Assembly (NCBI GenBank): GCA_012512265.1
Contig: JAAZEM010000156.1
Span: forward strand, 1-62,991
Origin: Armatimonadota bacterium
Lineage (GTDB): Bacteria > Armatimonadota > JAAZEB01
Direction of reading: 5' to 3'
Length of the DNA: 62,991 nt
Shown: positions 10,041-18,630 of the stretch, piece by piece
How positions within the stretch are numbered: position 1 is the first letter of the stretch
Layout: the number at the start of each line of letters is the position of its first letter
Translations under genes and position numbers: made by a program
The notes under the pieces: generated by a model
Databases searched by the model: none
The model's input: the letters and a program-made list of their open reading frames with translations, nothing else
Told to the model about the DNA's origin: nothing

Positions 10041-10119
10041 GGCAACGCCCGCGCGCGGAGCTGGAAGCTCCGCGCTGCTAGTAAGCAAAGGCCCTTCGGG
10101 CCTCCCCCTCCCGACCCGC
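10041..10119 (+). repeat. REP-like hairpin repeat, copy R2 (diverged)
   Basis: Same orientation as R1, with the identical 10-bp-arm hairpin and GGA loop. The second hairpin has changed sequence but kept pairing (AGGCCC / GGGCCT around TTC). Compensatory change in the second stem suggests that structure is selected. It lies 145 bp upstream of the transposase start. Confidence 0.8.
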
Positions 10120-10263
10120 GCCATGCAGGTTGAACGGGAATACCCGGGAGTGCAGCCAGGCCTCGTGGGGCTTCGTCTGCAAACAGCGCAGGCATTTGCA
10201 TCTGCGCGACGAGGCTAGCGCAGTTGTTGCGCGGGACAAATGCCGGGCCGGAGGGAACCGCAA

Positions 10264-10680
10264 ATGGGGAGAGTCCGGTGGCGTCTCTACTACCACGTCA
10301 TATGGACGACGAAGGGGCGCGCTCCATGGATCGACAAGCAGCACAAACCGCGGCTGTTGGGAGCCATGCGGGCCAAGTGCATCGAGATGGGCGGGAGCGT
10401 CCGAGAGATCGGCGCGGTCGTCGACCATGTGCATGTGTGCTGTGAGATGCCTCCCGCCGTAGCGGTCTCCAAGATGGTGTGGGCGATGAAAGGGGCATCG
10501 AGCCACATGGCCAATCACGAATTGGGTCTTGATTACCATTTCGCTTGGCAGGAAGGGTACGGTGTTCTTTCATTGGGCGCGGGCGATCTGCCCCGGGTGT
10601 GCCGGTACATTCGGGACCAGGAGAGGCACCATTCGAACGGCTCCCTGGTGGCATCGCTCGAAGCATTCGAGGCAGATTGA
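10264..10680 (+). CDS. IS200/IS605-type (Y1, HUH) transposase
   Basis: A 138-residue single-domain Y1 transposase. The N-terminus reads MGRVRWRLYYHVIWTTKG, the usual first strand of PF01797 proteins. The HUH metal motif is DHVHV near residue 59, and the likely nucleophile is the Tyr of VCRYIRDQE near residue 117. The ATG at 10264 follows GGAGG with 8-nt spacing; the in-frame ATG at 10240 lacks a site. A 7-bp inverted repeat (GCATTTG / CAAATGC) spans 10192-10243 just upstream. No TnpB is present. Identical 98-bp hairpin repeats lie on both sides, the arrangement expected of a REP-associated (RAYT-like) transposase or a single-gene IS200. The frame is intact and probably active or recently active. 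Confidence 0.88.
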   Translation: MGRVRWRLYYHVIWTTKGRAPWIDKQHKPRLLGAMRAKCIEMGGSVREIGAVVDHVHVCCEMPPAVAVSKMVWAMKGASSHMANHELGLDYHFAWQEGYGVLSLGAGDLPRVCRYIRDQERHHSNGSLVASLEAFEAD

Positions 10681-10729
10681 ACACCCACACGCACGCTGTC
10701 GGGAGATGATGCGGGCATATCGGGTGCAG

Positions 10730-10827
10730 GCGATACCCGCGCGCGGAGCTGGAAGCTCCGCGCTGCCTTTCGGCAAAGCCCCTTGCGGGGCTTCCCCTCC
10801 CAGGCCCCGCCAGGCCCGGTTGGGTGC
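10730..10827 (+). repeat. REP-like hairpin repeat, copy R3
   Basis: A 98-bp direct repeat identical to 9896-9993, 50 bp downstream of the Y1 transposase stop. The absence of any mismatch indicates recent duplication or transposition, or gene conversion. Confidence 0.9.
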
Positions 10828-10977
10828 GGAGGGGGCGTACACGTTCGCTCTGGACACGGTCATCTTGCTTGGGTTCGCCGCCCTGATCATGGGTGCCTAA
10901 GCGCTCTCACAACGGAGACCGCCATCCGCCTTCTAGCCGGACGCAGTTTCGATTGGCTGGGAAGGCAGAGAGCACCA

Positions 10978-11036
10978 GCCCGATAGGGCTTCGCTCGCAA
11001 TCAGCGCGGAGCTTCCAGCTCCGCGCGTTCGGCCCG
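10978..11036 (-). repeat. REP-like hairpin repeat, copy R4 (inverted)
   Basis: Inverted copy of the family: the 10-bp-arm hairpin occurs with loop TCC at 11004-11026, next to the companion motif (GGGCTTCGCTCGCAATCAGC) also found at 36590 and 62000. R3 and R4 face each other. The rest of 10828-11269 holds no gene I can support; an imperfect TCCTCC/GGAGGA stem at about 11118-11140 lies upstream of guaA. Confidence 0.75.
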
Positions 11037-11269
11037 CGCGCCGCCGGCCGGGATCGTCACCCGATCGTTTTTCCGGCAGAGAAAACGCAGGAACGCGGAC
11101 GTGTCTGGCGAAACGATTCCTCCCATAAGCAGGAGGATTGCGTCCAGGAGTAGGCGGTCGAGAGCGGCACCTGGGTAATCTCCAAGCGCGGGGCGCTCGC
11201 GGTTGCACGGGTCCGGCATGGCGCCGGGCCCGCGTTGTTGATAGTCATGAAGGGAAGAGAGATAGTTCG

Positions 11270-12232
11270 ATGTTGAAGGAGATCACGGTCCAGGAGCTGG
11301 ATACCGATCAGTTCATTGCCGAAAAGGTCCGCGAAATCCAGGAAGCGGTGGGCGATGGCACCGCGATCAACGCGCTCTCGGGCGGCGTCGATTCGTCCGT
11401 GGTGACGATGCTCGGGCACCGCGCCCTTGGAAACCGCCTCCGCACGGTCTTCGTCGAGAACGGGATCATGCGTGAGGGCGAGGCGGAGCGGATCGAGCGG
11501 ATCTTCCGCGACCTGGGCGTGCCGATCGAAGTCGTCGACGCGCGCGACGAGTTCTTCGCCGCGCTCAAAGGGATCACCGACCCCGAGGAGAAGCGCGAGG
11601 CGATCACGCAGACGTTCTACCGCCAGGTGTTCGGGCGAATCGTTCGCGAGAGCGGTGCGAAGTACTTGCTCCAGGGCACGATCCTCACCGACGTGGATGA
11701 GACCGTGGCCGGGATCAAGCGGCAGCACAACGTCTTCGAGCAACTCGGGATCGACCCGCAAGAGGCGTTTGGCTACGCTATCCTCGAGCCGCTCATCCAG
11801 CTCCGCAAAGACGGCGTGCGCAAGGTCGGCAAGGCGCTCGGGCTTCCCGAGGAGATCTTCCAGCGGATCCCCTTCCCCGGGCCGGCGCTCGCGGCGCGCA
11901 TCATCGGCGAGGTGACGCCCGAGCGCGTCGAGACCGTGCGCAAGGCGACTGCAGTCGTGGAACGCCTCCTCGCGGGCACCGGCGCCTTCCAGTATCTCGC
12001 CGTGCTCCATGAGGACCGCGTCACTGGAATCCGCGACGGCCGACGCGAATTCGGCCAGCAGATCGAGGTCCGCTGCTGGGATAGCGTCGATGCCCGGCGC
12101 GCCACGCCCACCCGGCTTCCGTTCGACCTCCTGGAGAGGCTAGCGCAAGAGATCCTGGCCGAGGTCCCCGGCGTGGTCAGCGTCACCTACAACATCGCCA
12201 CGAAACCCCCCTCCACGATCGAAGCGATCTAA
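11270..12232 (+). CDS. guaA: GMP synthase, stand-alone ATP-pyrophosphatase (PPase) subunit
   Basis: A 320-residue enzyme that adenylates XMP and aminates it to GMP with ammonia from a partner glutaminase. The PP-loop SGGVDSS sits at residues 37-43, close to the N-terminus, and the C-terminal dimerisation/XMP-binding tail VTYNIATKPPSTIEAI is intact. Classical bacterial GuaA is about 510-525 residues with an N-terminal class I glutamine amidotransferase. That half is absent, and the 5' region holds repeats instead. The start at 11270 follows a purine-rich GAAGGGAAGAGAG. The two-subunit form is known from archaea. A separate GuaAa amidotransferase must be encoded elsewhere, or the enzyme uses free ammonia (inference). 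No purine riboswitch was recognised upstream. Confidence 0.92.
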   Translation: MLKEITVQELDTDQFIAEKVREIQEAVGDGTAINALSGGVDSSVVTMLGHRALGNRLRTVFVENGIMREGEAERIERIFRDLGVPIEVVDARDEFFAALKGITDPEEKREAITQTFYRQVFGRIVRESGAKYLLQGTILTDVDETVAGIKRQHNVFEQLGIDPQEAFGYAILEPLIQLRKDGVRKVGKALGLPEEIFQRIPFPGPALAARIIGEVTPERVETVRKATAVVERLLAGTGAFQYLAVLHEDRVTGIRDGRREFGQQIEVRCWDSVDARRATPTRLPFDLLERLAQEILAEVPGVVSVTYNIATKPPSTIEAI

Positions 12233-12238
12233 ACCCGC

Positions 12239-12275
12239 GCGGCCGGCCCGGGCTCGGATCGCCTGGGCCGGCCGC
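12239..12275 (+). terminator. Strong GC stem-loop after guaA
   Basis: Perfect 11-bp arms (GCGGCCGGCCC at 12239-12249, GGGCCGGCCGC at 12265-12275) begin 7 bases after the guaA stop. There is no U-tract, so it may act as a weak or Rho-assisted terminator. Confidence 0.55.
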
Positions 12276-12416
12276 TCTCCCATCTCTACCACCGGCCTTG
12301 CCCGAGAAAGGGGTTTGAAGGCACCCGCCGAAACCCATTCCTGAGGGATGGCCCCCGCGCTCTCGGTCCAGCGAGCTCTCCCCAGGGAAATGGCCATCCA
12401 GAGGGGGGCTGACGAG

Positions 12417-15400
12417 ATGAAGACGCTTCGCATCTTCGCGCTGTTCATCGCCCTGATGCTGGTCATGGTGGCTGCGCACGCCTGGAAGCCGGCCACCGAT
12501 ACCGCCGGCTCGCTCACGCTGACGATTCCCGAGATCAAAGAAGTGACGGCGCTGGAGCAGCCCGTGCCGGTGGTGATCCGCCTGGAGAACAAAGGCCCCG
12601 CGCCATTGACGGGCACCCTGCGGATTGGTGTCATCGACCGGTGGCGCGTGGATGGGCCCAACCCGCGTCCTTTCACAGTGGGAGCCCGCGCGAAGGCCGA
12701 GGTGACGGTGAACGTGGTCGCCGGCAGGGGCATCTACGCCGCTCACTACCCGGTCCACGCCTACGCGGAGTTCACCGAGGGTGGGCAGCCCCTGCGCGCG
12801 CACGCCGTGCTCGTCATCGAGGTGGCGCGCGCTGCTGTGGAAGTGGCGAAGCCGCGCCCGCCGGCAGTCGCCCAGGTGGCGGCACTGAGCGCGGAGGCGC
12901 CCGTGAAGGTGGATGGCGACCTCTCGGAATGGACCAACGCGATTCCCGTGCCCCTCGATAGCAGCCACGCGAGCGTGGGCCCCGTCGAGCCGGGCGATTT
13001 CGGCGCCGTGCTCACCGCGCTCCATGACGGCGAGCGGCTTTACCTCAGCGCGCGCGTCTCGGACGACGAGATCAGCGCCACCGACCGCGCGAGCCGCGAT
13101 TTCATGGATAGCGATTACATCCGCCTCTACCTCTCGGCGCGCTCCCCGCATGAGCGCTCTGCGAGCGGGCTTACCGAGGAGGACCTGGTCCTCGCCATCA
13201 ATCCCTTCGGCGGCGAGAGGCCGCTTGTGAAAGTGCCTGATTACGGCTTCAAGACGCGCCCGCTCCCGGATCCGAGCGCGGTGCAGGTCGCCGCCCGACG
13301 CACGCCCGGGGGCTATGAGGCGGAGATCGCCCTCCCCCTGTCGCTGATTGGCCCCGACGTGAAAGAGGGAAAGCGGCTTGGATTCAACGTGATGCTGGGC
13401 GACGCCGATGGGGGCCGGCGCGTCGCCGAGCTCACGCTCGGACACCGTGACCGTGACTACTGGCTCTCGCCCTCTGCCTATGTGCCTCTGGAGCTCTCCT
13501 CGCGCACGCGCGGCGATGGCACGCTGCAGCTTCCGGTGAACGTCATCGCCGGGCGGGGCGCTACCCGGCTGGACCGGCTCACGGGCTTCCGGGTGTGCAT
13601 CGCCCGTGAGGGAAAGCCGCTGATTGAGAAACCGCTCGGGTGGACCGGGCACGACCGAGAAACGGGAACGAGCTTCACGCCAGGAACGGCATCGCGCCCG
13701 GATGCCCGGCCATGCATCACGATTCACCCACCCTATCGGGGTGGCGCCGGCACCTCGTGGGCAGACGCGCGCTTCACCCTCCCGAACGTGAAGCCGATCA
13801 CGCTCCGGTTTGCCACGGCAATCCGTGACCACATGCCCGGCGAGGGCGTGAGCGATGGCGTCGAGTGGCGCGTCTATGTGGCGGAAGAGAGCGCGCCATC
13901 CGGCCAGCCCGGCGCGACGGCGGTGGGGGCCCGGTTTGTCCAGCTGTTCGAACGCTTCAGCCTCTCCAAGACGTGGGAACCGGCCACGGTCGACCTTTCG
14001 GCCTACGCGGGGAAGACGGTGACGCTGCGCCTCTGGAACGGCCCCGGCCCGAAAGGAAACACAATCTGCGATTCCGGCTACTGGGCAGAGCCGACGCTGG
14101 TGGTGGGCAAACCGCCCGCAGAGGAGACGCCCCAGGCGCGCGCCTCACGGAGGCAGAAGGCCGAGGCCAAGGCGAAGCAAGCCCGCGCCGGGAAGACTGA
14201 CCACCTCTCGTGGAGAACGCAGAGCCGCGCCGGCCTCTTCGGCATCGCGCTGGTACCGGGCCCGCGCGGCTTGGTGGATGGCGTTCTCGCCGTGGCCGGC
14301 GAGCGTGAGACGGTTTCGTTCGAGGGCTTTCTGATCGAGGTGGCCGGCGAGCGCCTGGGCGACTGGCGCTCCGCCGCGAGCGTAGAGGAGGTCAAAATCC
14401 TGCCTCCCACGAAGGCGAACCCGAACGCCGTGACGATCCGGCACACCGTCCTCCTAAACGAGGCGCGAATTCCCGTGGACGCGGTGCTCCGTCCGGTGGC
14501 GGGCAGCGTCCGCCTCTCCTTCTCGATGCCGGGCGTGAAGCGCGACCGGCGGGGCCAGCCGCGGTTCACGTTGCTTGGGATCGGCCCGGCCAGCCGGAAG
14601 GCGCGGCGCGTTTACGCCGGTTTCGGCAACGTGATCCAGGAGCCGGGGCGGTTCACCCTGCACGGGAGCGGCTTCCAGCTGAGCACCCGCCATGTGGGAA
14701 TCGATTTCGAGAACGGCGTCAGCTTGGCGCAGGCGTGCGATGTCTTCCCCGACCGGTTTGAAGTCGACCCGGAGAAACGGCTCTACTCGCTCCAGACGCA
14801 CCACGACGCATCGTTCTTCCTGGTGCCCTCGGCACGCGGGGCGTTCGCCGCGGCGCGCGTCTACCGCGATCTCGCCGGATTCAAGCCAGCAGGCGGCGTC
14901 GCGAAGCTGAAGGGGAAGATGTGCATCGACTGGTGGGGCGGGCACGAGATCGCCGCGGATATTCGCCGGGCCGCCGCCTACGGCCTCACCGACTCCGTCT
15001 TCATCAAGCATGCCTGGCAGCGCTGGGGCTATGACTACCGCCTGCCCGATATCTATCCCCCGGACTGCGACCCGGTGATCTGGAACGACTGGGTGAGCGC
15101 GTGCCGCGAAAACGGCATCCTCTTTGGCGTGCACGATAACTATATCGACTTCTACCCGGATGCTGAGGGCTTCAGCTACAAGCACATCGTCTTCAATGAG
15201 GACGGCACGCCCCAGCGCGCGTGGTTCAACAAGGGCCCCCAAGCGCAAAGCTACCGCTGGCTCCCCCACGCGTTCAAGCCGTGGCTGGAGCGCAATATGA
15301 AGCTGATCAAGGAGGGCTTCGCGCCCACTGCCTCGTTTGTCGATGTCTTCACCGCGCATGCGGTGATCGACTACTATGACGAGGAAGGCAACTTCTACAC

Positions 15401-16796
15401 GAAGATGAAGTGCGCGAAGCACTGGGGCGAGTGCTTCGATTACATCCGCGAGGTCCTGGGAGATAACGCGCCCACGATCTCCGAGGCCGGACACGACGCG
15501 CTGATCGGGCACGTCGACGGCGTTCAGTCGGACCACTACTCGGCGAAAACCTGGAACTGGCCCTGCACCGATGCCGAGCGCGTTCCCTGGCACGACATGG
15601 CGACGCACGGGGCGATGATCCTCTTTGCCGGCGGCCTGGGCCAGCGCTACGCGGGCGACGAGCCCTACGCGAGCTGGGGGAGCGACGACTACTTCTCCAA
15701 CACGGTGATAGGCGGGCGAAACCCAATGTGCACCGGGCCGTGCACCCGCGACACTGTGAAAACCTACTGGCTGTTGCACGACGTGTGCAAGGAGCTCGCC
15801 CACCAGTCGCTCGAAACGCACGAGTTCGTGGGCGATGACATTCACCGCCAGCACACCACTTTTGACGGCGGCGGCAAGGTGTGGACCAACCGCGGCAAGA
15901 CGCCCTGGGAGGTCGGAGGCTTCATGCTCCCGCGCTACGGTTTCCTGGCGAAAGCGGGGCAGACGATGGCCGCGATCTTCGCGCGCGAGGGGCTTTCGGT
16001 CGCTCTGGCGCGCAGCCCGGGTGTTACCTTCGTGGACGCGCGCCCGCTGTCGCTCGATGTCGCCAGCCGTGCTCCGGTGAAGACGCGCGTGCTGGGCGCA
16101 CGCCACCTGGGAGGCGGCCAGGTGGAGGTGGAGTTTGAATGGGAGGTGTTGCGCCCCCTGCCGGAGGAGTACCGACCGTTCGTTCACGTCTCGCATCCCA
16201 AGGCGGTGGCTCAGGGGAGCGACCGGATCGCGATTCACGCGCCGAGCGGGCTGGAGCCCGAGAAGCTGCAGCAGGTAGGCACACACCGATGCACAATCCG
16301 GTTCACCTTCGCCAGCGCGCCGTATGACGGCGATTACTACCTGCGCTACGGGATCTACTCGCCCAAGCGGGGGAACCGGCTCTTGCCTCTCGCCGATATC
16401 GACGGCACCCGGGTGCGCGGCGGCATCTTCACGGTGAAGCGCGTCCAGGGCGCGATTGAGTCGGTGGAGTATGCCCCAGAACGGCCTGGCCCCGATGCCC
16501 CGAAAGAGAACGCCGAAGGGAAGAGGATCGATTTTGGAACGGTCGTCACAAACGGGGCGTTTCGCCTGCTTCACTCCGGGCGCGAGTGGCGGCTCTACCC
16601 GCTCCAGGGGAGCTTCCCCTTCCAGGCGGATCTGCGCCTGGCCACGCTGGGCGCCAAAGGGAAGCGCGTGACCTCGGTGGAAGGCCTCGACCAGGCGGGC
16701 AAGCCTCTCGGCGCCGTGGCTTTCACGCACAAGGGAGACGTGCTGCATCTCGACCTGGACGCGGCGGCCTTCTCCTACCGGATCGTGTTGAGGTAG
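12417..16796 (+). CDS. Giant secreted glycosidase-like protein with CBM9-type domain
   Basis: 1459 residues. The ATG at 12417 gives a textbook signal peptide (MKTLRIFALFIALMLVMVAA). A NEW3/Ig-like beta domain spans about 30-125, followed by a CBM9-like domain at about 155-340 (VKVDGDLSEWTNA, LYLSARVSDDEI, YEAEIALPLSL). A jelly-roll region follows. The catalytic TIM barrel lies at about 840-1180, with DWWGGHEIAADI, YGLTDSVFIKHAWQRWGYDY, FGVHDNYIDFYPD and SFVDVFTAHAVIDYYDE. This barrel resembles the GH101/GH129/DUF5696 set of alpha-N-acetylgalactosaminidase-like enzymes; Asp residues at the strand ends are candidate catalysts. Substrate and exact family are inference. It ends 3 bases before the esterase start, so the two are likely one operon. 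Confidence 0.75.
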   Translation: MKTLRIFALFIALMLVMVAAHAWKPATDTAGSLTLTIPEIKEVTALEQPVPVVIRLENKGPAPLTGTLRIGVIDRWRVDGPNPRPFTVGARAKAEVTVNVVAGRGIYAAHYPVHAYAEFTEGGQPLRAHAVLVIEVARAAVEVAKPRPPAVAQVAALSAEAPVKVDGDLSEWTNAIPVPLDSSHASVGPVEPGDFGAVLTALHDGERLYLSARVSDDEISATDRASRDFMDSDYIRLYLSARSPHERSASGLTEEDLVLAINPFGGERPLVKVPDYGFKTRPLPDPSAVQVAARRTPGGYEAEIALPLSLIGPDVKEGKRLGFNVMLGDADGGRRVAELTLGHRDRDYWLSPSAYVPLELSSRTRGDGTLQLPVNVIAGRGATRLDRLTGFRVCIAREGKPLIEKPLGWTGHDRETGTSFTPGTASRPDARPCITIHPPYRGGAGTSWADARFTLPNVKPITLRFATAIRDHMPGEGVSDGVEWRVYVAEESAPSGQPGATAVGARFVQLFERFSLSKTWEPATVDLSAYAGKTVTLRLWNGPGPKGNTICDSGYWAEPTLVVGKPPAEETPQARASRRQKAEAKAKQARAGKTDHLSWRTQSRAGLFGIALVPGPRGLVDGVLAVAGERETVSFEGFLIEVAGERLGDWRSAASVEEVKILPPTKANPNAVTIRHTVLLNEARIPVDAVLRPVAGSVRLSFSMPGVKRDRRGQPRFTLLGIGPASRKARRVYAGFGNVIQEPGRFTLHGSGFQLSTRHVGIDFENGVSLAQACDVFPDRFEVDPEKRLYSLQTHHDASFFLVPSARGAFAAARVYRDLAGFKPAGGVAKLKGKMCIDWWGGHEIAADIRRAAAYGLTDSVFIKHAWQRWGYDYRLPDIYPPDCDPVIWNDWVSACRENGILFGVHDNYIDFYPDAEGFSYKHIVFNEDGTPQRAWFNKGPQAQSYRWLPHAFKPWLERNMKLIKEGFAPTASFVDVFTAHAVIDYYDEEGNFYTKMKCAKHWGECFDYIREVLGDNAPTISEAGHDALIGHVDGVQSDHYSAKTWNWPCTDAERVPWHDMATHGAMILFAGGLGQRYAGDEPYASWGSDDYFSNTVIGGRNPMCTGPCTRDTVKTYWLLHDVCKELAHQSLETHEFVGDDIHRQHTTFDGGGKVWTNRGKTPWEVGGFMLPRYGFLAKAGQTMAAIFAREGLSVALARSPGVTFVDARPLSLDVASRAPVKTRVLGARHLGGGQVEVEFEWEVLRPLPEEYRPFVHVSHPKAVAQGSDRIAIHAPSGLEPEKLQQVGTHRCTIRFTFASAPYDGDYYLRYGIYSPKRGNRLLPLADIDGTRVRGGIFTVKRVQGAIESVEYAPERPGPDAPKENAEGKRIDFGTVVTNGAFRLLHSGREWRLYPLQGSFPFQADLRLATLGAKGKRVTSVEGLDQAGKPLGAVAFTHKGDVLHLDLDAAAFSYRIVLR

Positions 16797-16799
16797 CGA

Positions 16800-17738
16800 G
16801 TGATGGCCGAACCGGCTGGGGATGGAGATCGGATGGAGAGCCTGCAAGCCGCCGCGCGGGGGCGCATGCTTCGCGCGGGACAGCGACCGGCGCTCCCACC
16901 GCCGGAAGGCGTGGAGCTGCGTCGGAGCGTGGTGTATGGCTGGGCTGGTGGTCGGGAGCTCACGCTGGACCTCTTCTTACCGGACGAGGGCGCATGGCCC
17001 GCGCCGCGCCCAGCGATGCTTTTCTTCCACGGGGGCGCGTGGTCGAGTGGCACGCCGGGGCAGTTCTATCGGCAGGCAGGATCCCTCGCCGCCGTGGGGA
17101 TCGCCTGCGCTAGCGTCTCCTACCGCCTCTCCGGGGAGGCGAAGTATCCGGCGGCGGTAGAAGACGCCAAGTGCGCCGTGCGCTGGGTGCGCGCCCACGC
17201 CGGGGAGTTGGGCGTGGACCCAGAGCGGATCGGCTGCGCCGGGGCCTCGGCGGGCGGGCATCTCGCTGCGATGCTCGCGACGACTGCCGGAATCCCTCGG
17301 TTTGAGGGGAACGGCGGGCACTCGGGCGTCTCGAGCCGCGTCTGCCTGGCCGTGCTGTTCAACCCGGTGCTCGACCTGGTGGCCCTGGCCGGCGAGGAGC
17401 GGTGCGTGGAATGGCTGATCTCCTTCCTGGGCGTACCGTTCGAGGGGAATGAGGCGCTCTATCGGGACGCCTCGCCAATCACGCACGTTGGGCCAGAGAC
17501 CCCGCCCTGCCTCCTTTTTCACGGCATGGCGGATAAGGCGGTGCCTTACGCGCAGGCGGAGCGCTTCCGCGATGTGCTGAGGCAAAACGGCGTTGCCGGA
17601 GAGCTGGTGAGCTACGAGGGCCGCGGCCACGGCTTCTTCAGCCGCAGCCCCTACTATGAGGAGACCTACACCCGCATGGAGGGCTGGCTGCTGGATCGCT
17701 TTGGCCAGGCGGCCGGGCGCGCCGGTGAATTGCGGTGA
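16800..17738 (+). CDS. Alpha/beta-hydrolase esterase (BD-FAE-like)
   Basis: A 312-residue esterase/lipase of the hormone-sensitive-lipase/BD-FAE type. The oxyanion motif is HGGAW near residue 76, the nucleophile Ser is in GASAGG near residue 149, the acid is likely in GMADKAVPY near residue 245 and the His is in GRGHGFF near residue 278. No signal peptide is seen, so the protein is cytoplasmic. Possible starts are GTG 16800, ATG 16803 or ATG 16833; the last has GGAG 5 nt upstream. It follows the giant glycosidase by 3 bp, which suggests deacylation of imported oligosaccharides (inference). Its TGA stop overlaps the outer end of the mobile island at 17737. Confidence 0.88.
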   Translation: MMAEPAGDGDRMESLQAAARGRMLRAGQRPALPPPEGVELRRSVVYGWAGGRELTLDLFLPDEGAWPAPRPAMLFFHGGAWSSGTPGQFYRQAGSLAAVGIACASVSYRLSGEAKYPAAVEDAKCAVRWVRAHAGELGVDPERIGCAGASAGGHLAAMLATTAGIPRFEGNGGHSGVSSRVCLAVLFNPVLDLVALAGEERCVEWLISFLGVPFEGNEALYRDASPITHVGPETPPCLLFHGMADKAVPYAQAERFRDVLRQNGVAGELVSYEGRGHGFFSRSPYYEETYTRMEGWLLDRFGQAAGRAGELR

Positions 17739-18265
17739 GCCCGAGGTATTTCATCAGAATACTTCAAGCCGAAGCTGTGGCACTGCTGCACAACGTTATC
17801 TTTGACAAGAGCCTCACGCGTTCCCAGTCAACAGTTGGTCCCGATGGAGTGCCACTCTCTGCCATAGCACGGGATGCAGGCCCGCGCTCCATTGTGCACG
17901 AAACGTTTCATGCCCTTGCTGTCTGCGACCCATCCCTTCAGGAACAGGCGGAAGCCTTCCACAGTAGTCGAACTTCAGGTGAAGAACCTGTCTCCATGAA
18001 AGAGGCTTACAGGAAAGGTGACTACTTTCCGATCACCGGGCAGGGTGGCCTAGTTGATGACCTCCCCTACGAGGACAACGAGATGACGCGCCCAGACAAC
18101 TACCCTACCCCCTATGCAGGGCGGGTGGCAGATGATGGGAGTGCAGCCGAGATCATCCCGGTTGGTGGCGAACTCCTCACCCACGACCCGGTTGGGTTTG
18201 CTATGAGCGACCCTGATTACTTCCACTTCACCGTAGACGCACTCCGAGGGAACACTAGAGACTAG
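17735..18265 (+). CDS. Phage head-morphogenesis C-terminal fragment with HExxH motif, in mobile island
   Basis: The frame begins with a GTG inside the inverted-repeat end, so the first dozen residues (MSPRYFIRILQAE) are encoded by the repeat and not by the original gene. The remaining about 163 residues include a zincin-type motif VHETFHALA near residue 55 and a C-terminal stretch with a GGELLTHDPVGFAMSDPDYF core. I associate that stretch with C-terminal regions of phage minor-head/MuF-type proteins. The reading is that a phage head gene was cut at its 5' end when it was captured. Codon use is visibly AT-richer than the host genes on either side. Function as a stand-alone protein is doubtful. 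Confidence 0.55.
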   Translation: MSPRYFIRILQAEAVALLHNVIFDKSLTRSQSTVGPDGVPLSAIARDAGPRSIVHETFHALAVCDPSLQEQAEAFHSSRTSGEEPVSMKEAYRKGDYFPITGQGGLVDDLPYEDNEMTRPDNYPTPYAGRVADDGSAAEIIPVGGELLTHDPVGFAMSDPDYFHFTVDALRGNTRD

Positions 18266-18283
18266 AGACTTCCCTGGCCCTTG

Positions 18284-18292
18284 TGGTATAAT
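18284..18292 (+). promoter_or_regulatory. Extended -10 promoter inside the island
   Basis: TGG followed by TATAAT (18287-18292) forms an extended -10 box in the 53-bp gap before the 103-residue gene. No good -35 is present. A strong AGGAGGA site at 18303-18309 precedes the ATG at 18319. Confidence 0.6.
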
Positions 18293-18318
18293 GGGGCGAA
18301 CTAGGAGGACCACTTTCA

Positions 18319-18630
18319 ATGGCAGTTATCATCGAGATCGAAGGCGTTCCGGCCACCATAGATGGCTACACCTGGAGTTGCGAGGATTCCGAGATAGAGT
18401 CACTTCTGAACTCCTTTATTCCAGAAGAAGGACCCACAGGTTGGGACCCATATCCCGATCACAGCATGGCGATCTACGTTTGCTCCGTGCTAGGGTGCAA
18501 GATCACTCACGTTGACCCCGATACTCCACCTACAGCAGATGAACTGTCACAAAGATATGCGCCTATCTTCGAGGCGATGAAGGCTCAACCCGAACCGGAT
18601 GTGGAGCCACCCGAAAACAATACTGAATGA
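18319..18630 (+). CDS. Small acidic phage-type protein of unknown function
   Basis: A 103-residue acidic protein (MAVIIEIEGVPATIDG...) with a Pro/Glu-rich C-terminal tail. It has its own extended -10 promoter and a strong ribosome site. I do not recognise a family. In phages, small acidic genes often follow minor-head genes, which fits its place after the HExxH fragment. The ATGA overlap with the next gene (18627-18630) indicates translational coupling, so this part of the cargo kept its original operon structure. Confidence 0.6.
   Translation: MAVIIEIEGVPATIDGYTWSCEDSEIESLLNSFIPEEGPTGWDPYPDHSMAIYVCSVLGCKITHVDPDTPPTADELSQRYAPIFEAMKAQPEPDVEPPENNTE

Noticed and set aside
9896..10827. Regular hairpin repeats as a CRISPR array
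   Set aside because: Units are long, not evenly spaced, with no unique spacers of constant size and no cas genes.
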